Below are positions 37,069 to 38,338 of a stretch of DNA of 38,338 bases, piece by piece. The notes under the pieces were generated by a model. It was not told where the DNA came from and searched no databases. It saw nothing but the letters and a program-made list of their open reading frames with translations. Position 1 is the stretch's first letter. The number at the start of each line of letters is the position of its first letter. Source of the stretch: an uncultured Bacilli bacterium. GTDB lineage: Bacteria > Bacillota_I > Bacilli_A > RF39 > UBA660. The DNA is taken from the NCBI GenBank assembly GCA_947632715.1, contig CANRQF010000007.1:1-38338 (forward strand). The letters are read 5' to 3'. The translations under genes and the position numbers were made by a program.

Positions 37069-37893
37069 TTAGACTTCTACATATTCCAAACTAGCAATGA
37101 AATTTAATATACTATTTAATACTTCATCTATTGGCAATTCTAGCCAATTATTTTTAATATTATCAAAGTTTCTAATGAATCTGTTACTACTTAATATTTC
37201 TTTTAATTCACTATAAATATCATTTATATTATAATACTCTAAAGCTTCATTTAAAAATATATAATCATTTATTAACAAATATGTTTTACCTTTATCTAAA
37301 TTTGTTTCATTTATTAAAAAATAAAAATCTAAAATATCTTTATATCTAGTAGAAGCCCTACCAAATACCAATAATGATTTTAACTTTTCTACAAAAATTT
37401 GCTCTTTCGAATTAACAAGTAATACAACATTTTCATTTAAAATATCTAAACTAAACACTAATTCTTCTTGTTCTATATTCACATTTTTATGAACGCCTAA
37501 ATCTAATTTAATAACAATGCTATTATCATAATTATCCATTAGCTTAAGTTCTAATCGTTTACCCTTATAATCTTGTTGCTTAAGTTCCATTATTTCATCA
37601 TTTACGATTTCTAACTTTATACCATCTTTTACTTTTCCAAGTCCACTAATAAACTTTCTTATTTGATTATCTTCAAGTGAATATCTTATAAAATCTAAAT
37701 CGATATCTCTAGTTGCCCGTCTTTTATCTTTAGAGATATTGTGCATTACAACTCCGCCTTTAATAGTTACATTATTTATATATGGGCTTTTAGAAATTTT
37801 TGAAAGTATAATATCTTGTCCAACTTTTGCCATAGCATCACGAGTATTGTACCCAATATTATGATATTTTTTAATTAATTCTTGTATATTCAA
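37069..37893 (-). CDS. abiEii: AbiEii-type nucleotidyltransferase toxin
   Basis: TIKGGVVMHNISKDKRRATRDIDLDF nucleotidyltransferase motif; VNSKEQIFVEKLKSLLVFGRASTRYKDILDFYFL. Confidence 0.88.
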   Translation of the reverse strand: MNIQELIKKYHNIGYNTRDAMAKVGQDIILSKISKSPYINNVTIKGGVVMHNISKDKRRATRDIDLDFIRYSLEDNQIRKFISGLGKVKDGIKLEIVNDEIMELKQQDYKGKRLELKLMDNYDNSIVIKLDLGVHKNVNIEQEELVFSLDILNENVVLLVNSKEQIFVEKLKSLLVFGRASTRYKDILDFYFLINETNLDKGKTYLLINDYIFLNEALEYYNINDIYSELKEILSSNRFIRNFDNIKNNWLELPIDEVLNSILNFIASLEYVEV

Positions 37894-37894
37894 G

Positions 37895-38338
37895 TTACAA
37901 AACCTCCAACTGTATTGTATCTAAAATATGATCCTCTATATTAAACTTGCTAGCATATTTTTCAACTCTTTTCATACTTATTTTATATATACTATCACGG
38001 TAGTTATTTATTATTTCTTTATAATAATCTAATGGCATTTGTTTTTTTCGCCTAATTAGTTCAATTAATAATCTTTCCTTATCGTACATATTAACTAACA
38101 TTCCATCTATTTCAACTTGCGTTTTACCAATTTCAAATAATTCATCAGTTGTAAATATTTGAACAATATTTTTATTTTTGATGACTGCTGCTTTCTGTTT
38201 AGTGGCTAAATAACATTTATCAGGAATTACATCAGTTAGCCCATAAAAATAAAAAGCATTCTCTAATGTTACAATAGCATTTGGATATTTTTTAGCATAT
38301 ATGAGAGTTGGATTGACTATTTCTTTTGTGGAATAAAT
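37895..38338 (-). CDS. abiEi: AbiEi-type antitoxin/regulator (N-terminus beyond right edge)
   Basis: Frame open from 38101 to the edge: IYSTKEIVNPTLIYAKKYPNAIVTLENAFYFYGLTDVIPDKCYLATKQKAAVIKNKNIVQIFTTDELFEIGKTQVEIDG, then MLVNMYDKERLLIELIRRKKQMPLDYYKEII. Confidence 0.8.
   Translation of the reverse strand: MYSTKEIVNPTLIYAKKYPNAIVTLENAFYFYGLTDVIPDKCYLATKQKAAVIKNKNIVQIFTTDELFEIGKTQVEIDGMLVNMYDKERLLIELIRRKKQMPLDYYKEIINNYRDSIYKISMKRVEKYASKFNIEDHILDTIQLEVL

Noticed and set aside
35515-38338. AbiE, UPF0158 and pRiA4b-like genes as cargo of the mobile element
   Set aside because: They are outside the base-exact right end at 35513-35514.

Overview
AT-rich Firmicutes/Mollicutes-like window. No tRNA, rRNA or CRISPR array was recognised. 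The strongest result is a complete 9,590-bp mobilizable element (about 25,923-35,514) sitting inside a LysM/amidase_3 cell-wall amidase gene. Both halves of the amidase are present: codons 1-14 plus two bases at 35,556-35,513, and the remainder at 25,922-24,755. Joining them at a shared CA dinucleotide restores an in-frame 403-aa protein with the DAGHGG active-site motif. The reconstructed attP is CGGGTTTAT-N11-CA-N11-ATAAACCCG, a symmetric site next to a large serine recombinase gene. The element also carries a MobV-type relaxase, an oriT with the pMV158-like nic motif TAGTGTG/TTA after a perfect hairpin, an Mrr-like endonuclease, two XRE regulators and a lipoprotein. Other notable items: an ABC-F resistance-type gene with a 17-codon leader peptide and a multi-arm terminator/antiterminator; a divergent GroEL translationally coupled to a radical SAM/DUF4130 DNA-repair-type pair; a Ku-LigD NHEJ operon; a MORC-like GHKL ATPase with a C-terminal nuclease-like domain; an HD/P-loop fusion; tandem unknown paralogs; and an AbiE-type toxin-antitoxin pair cut by the right edge. 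Family calls come from reading motifs by eye; no searches were run.
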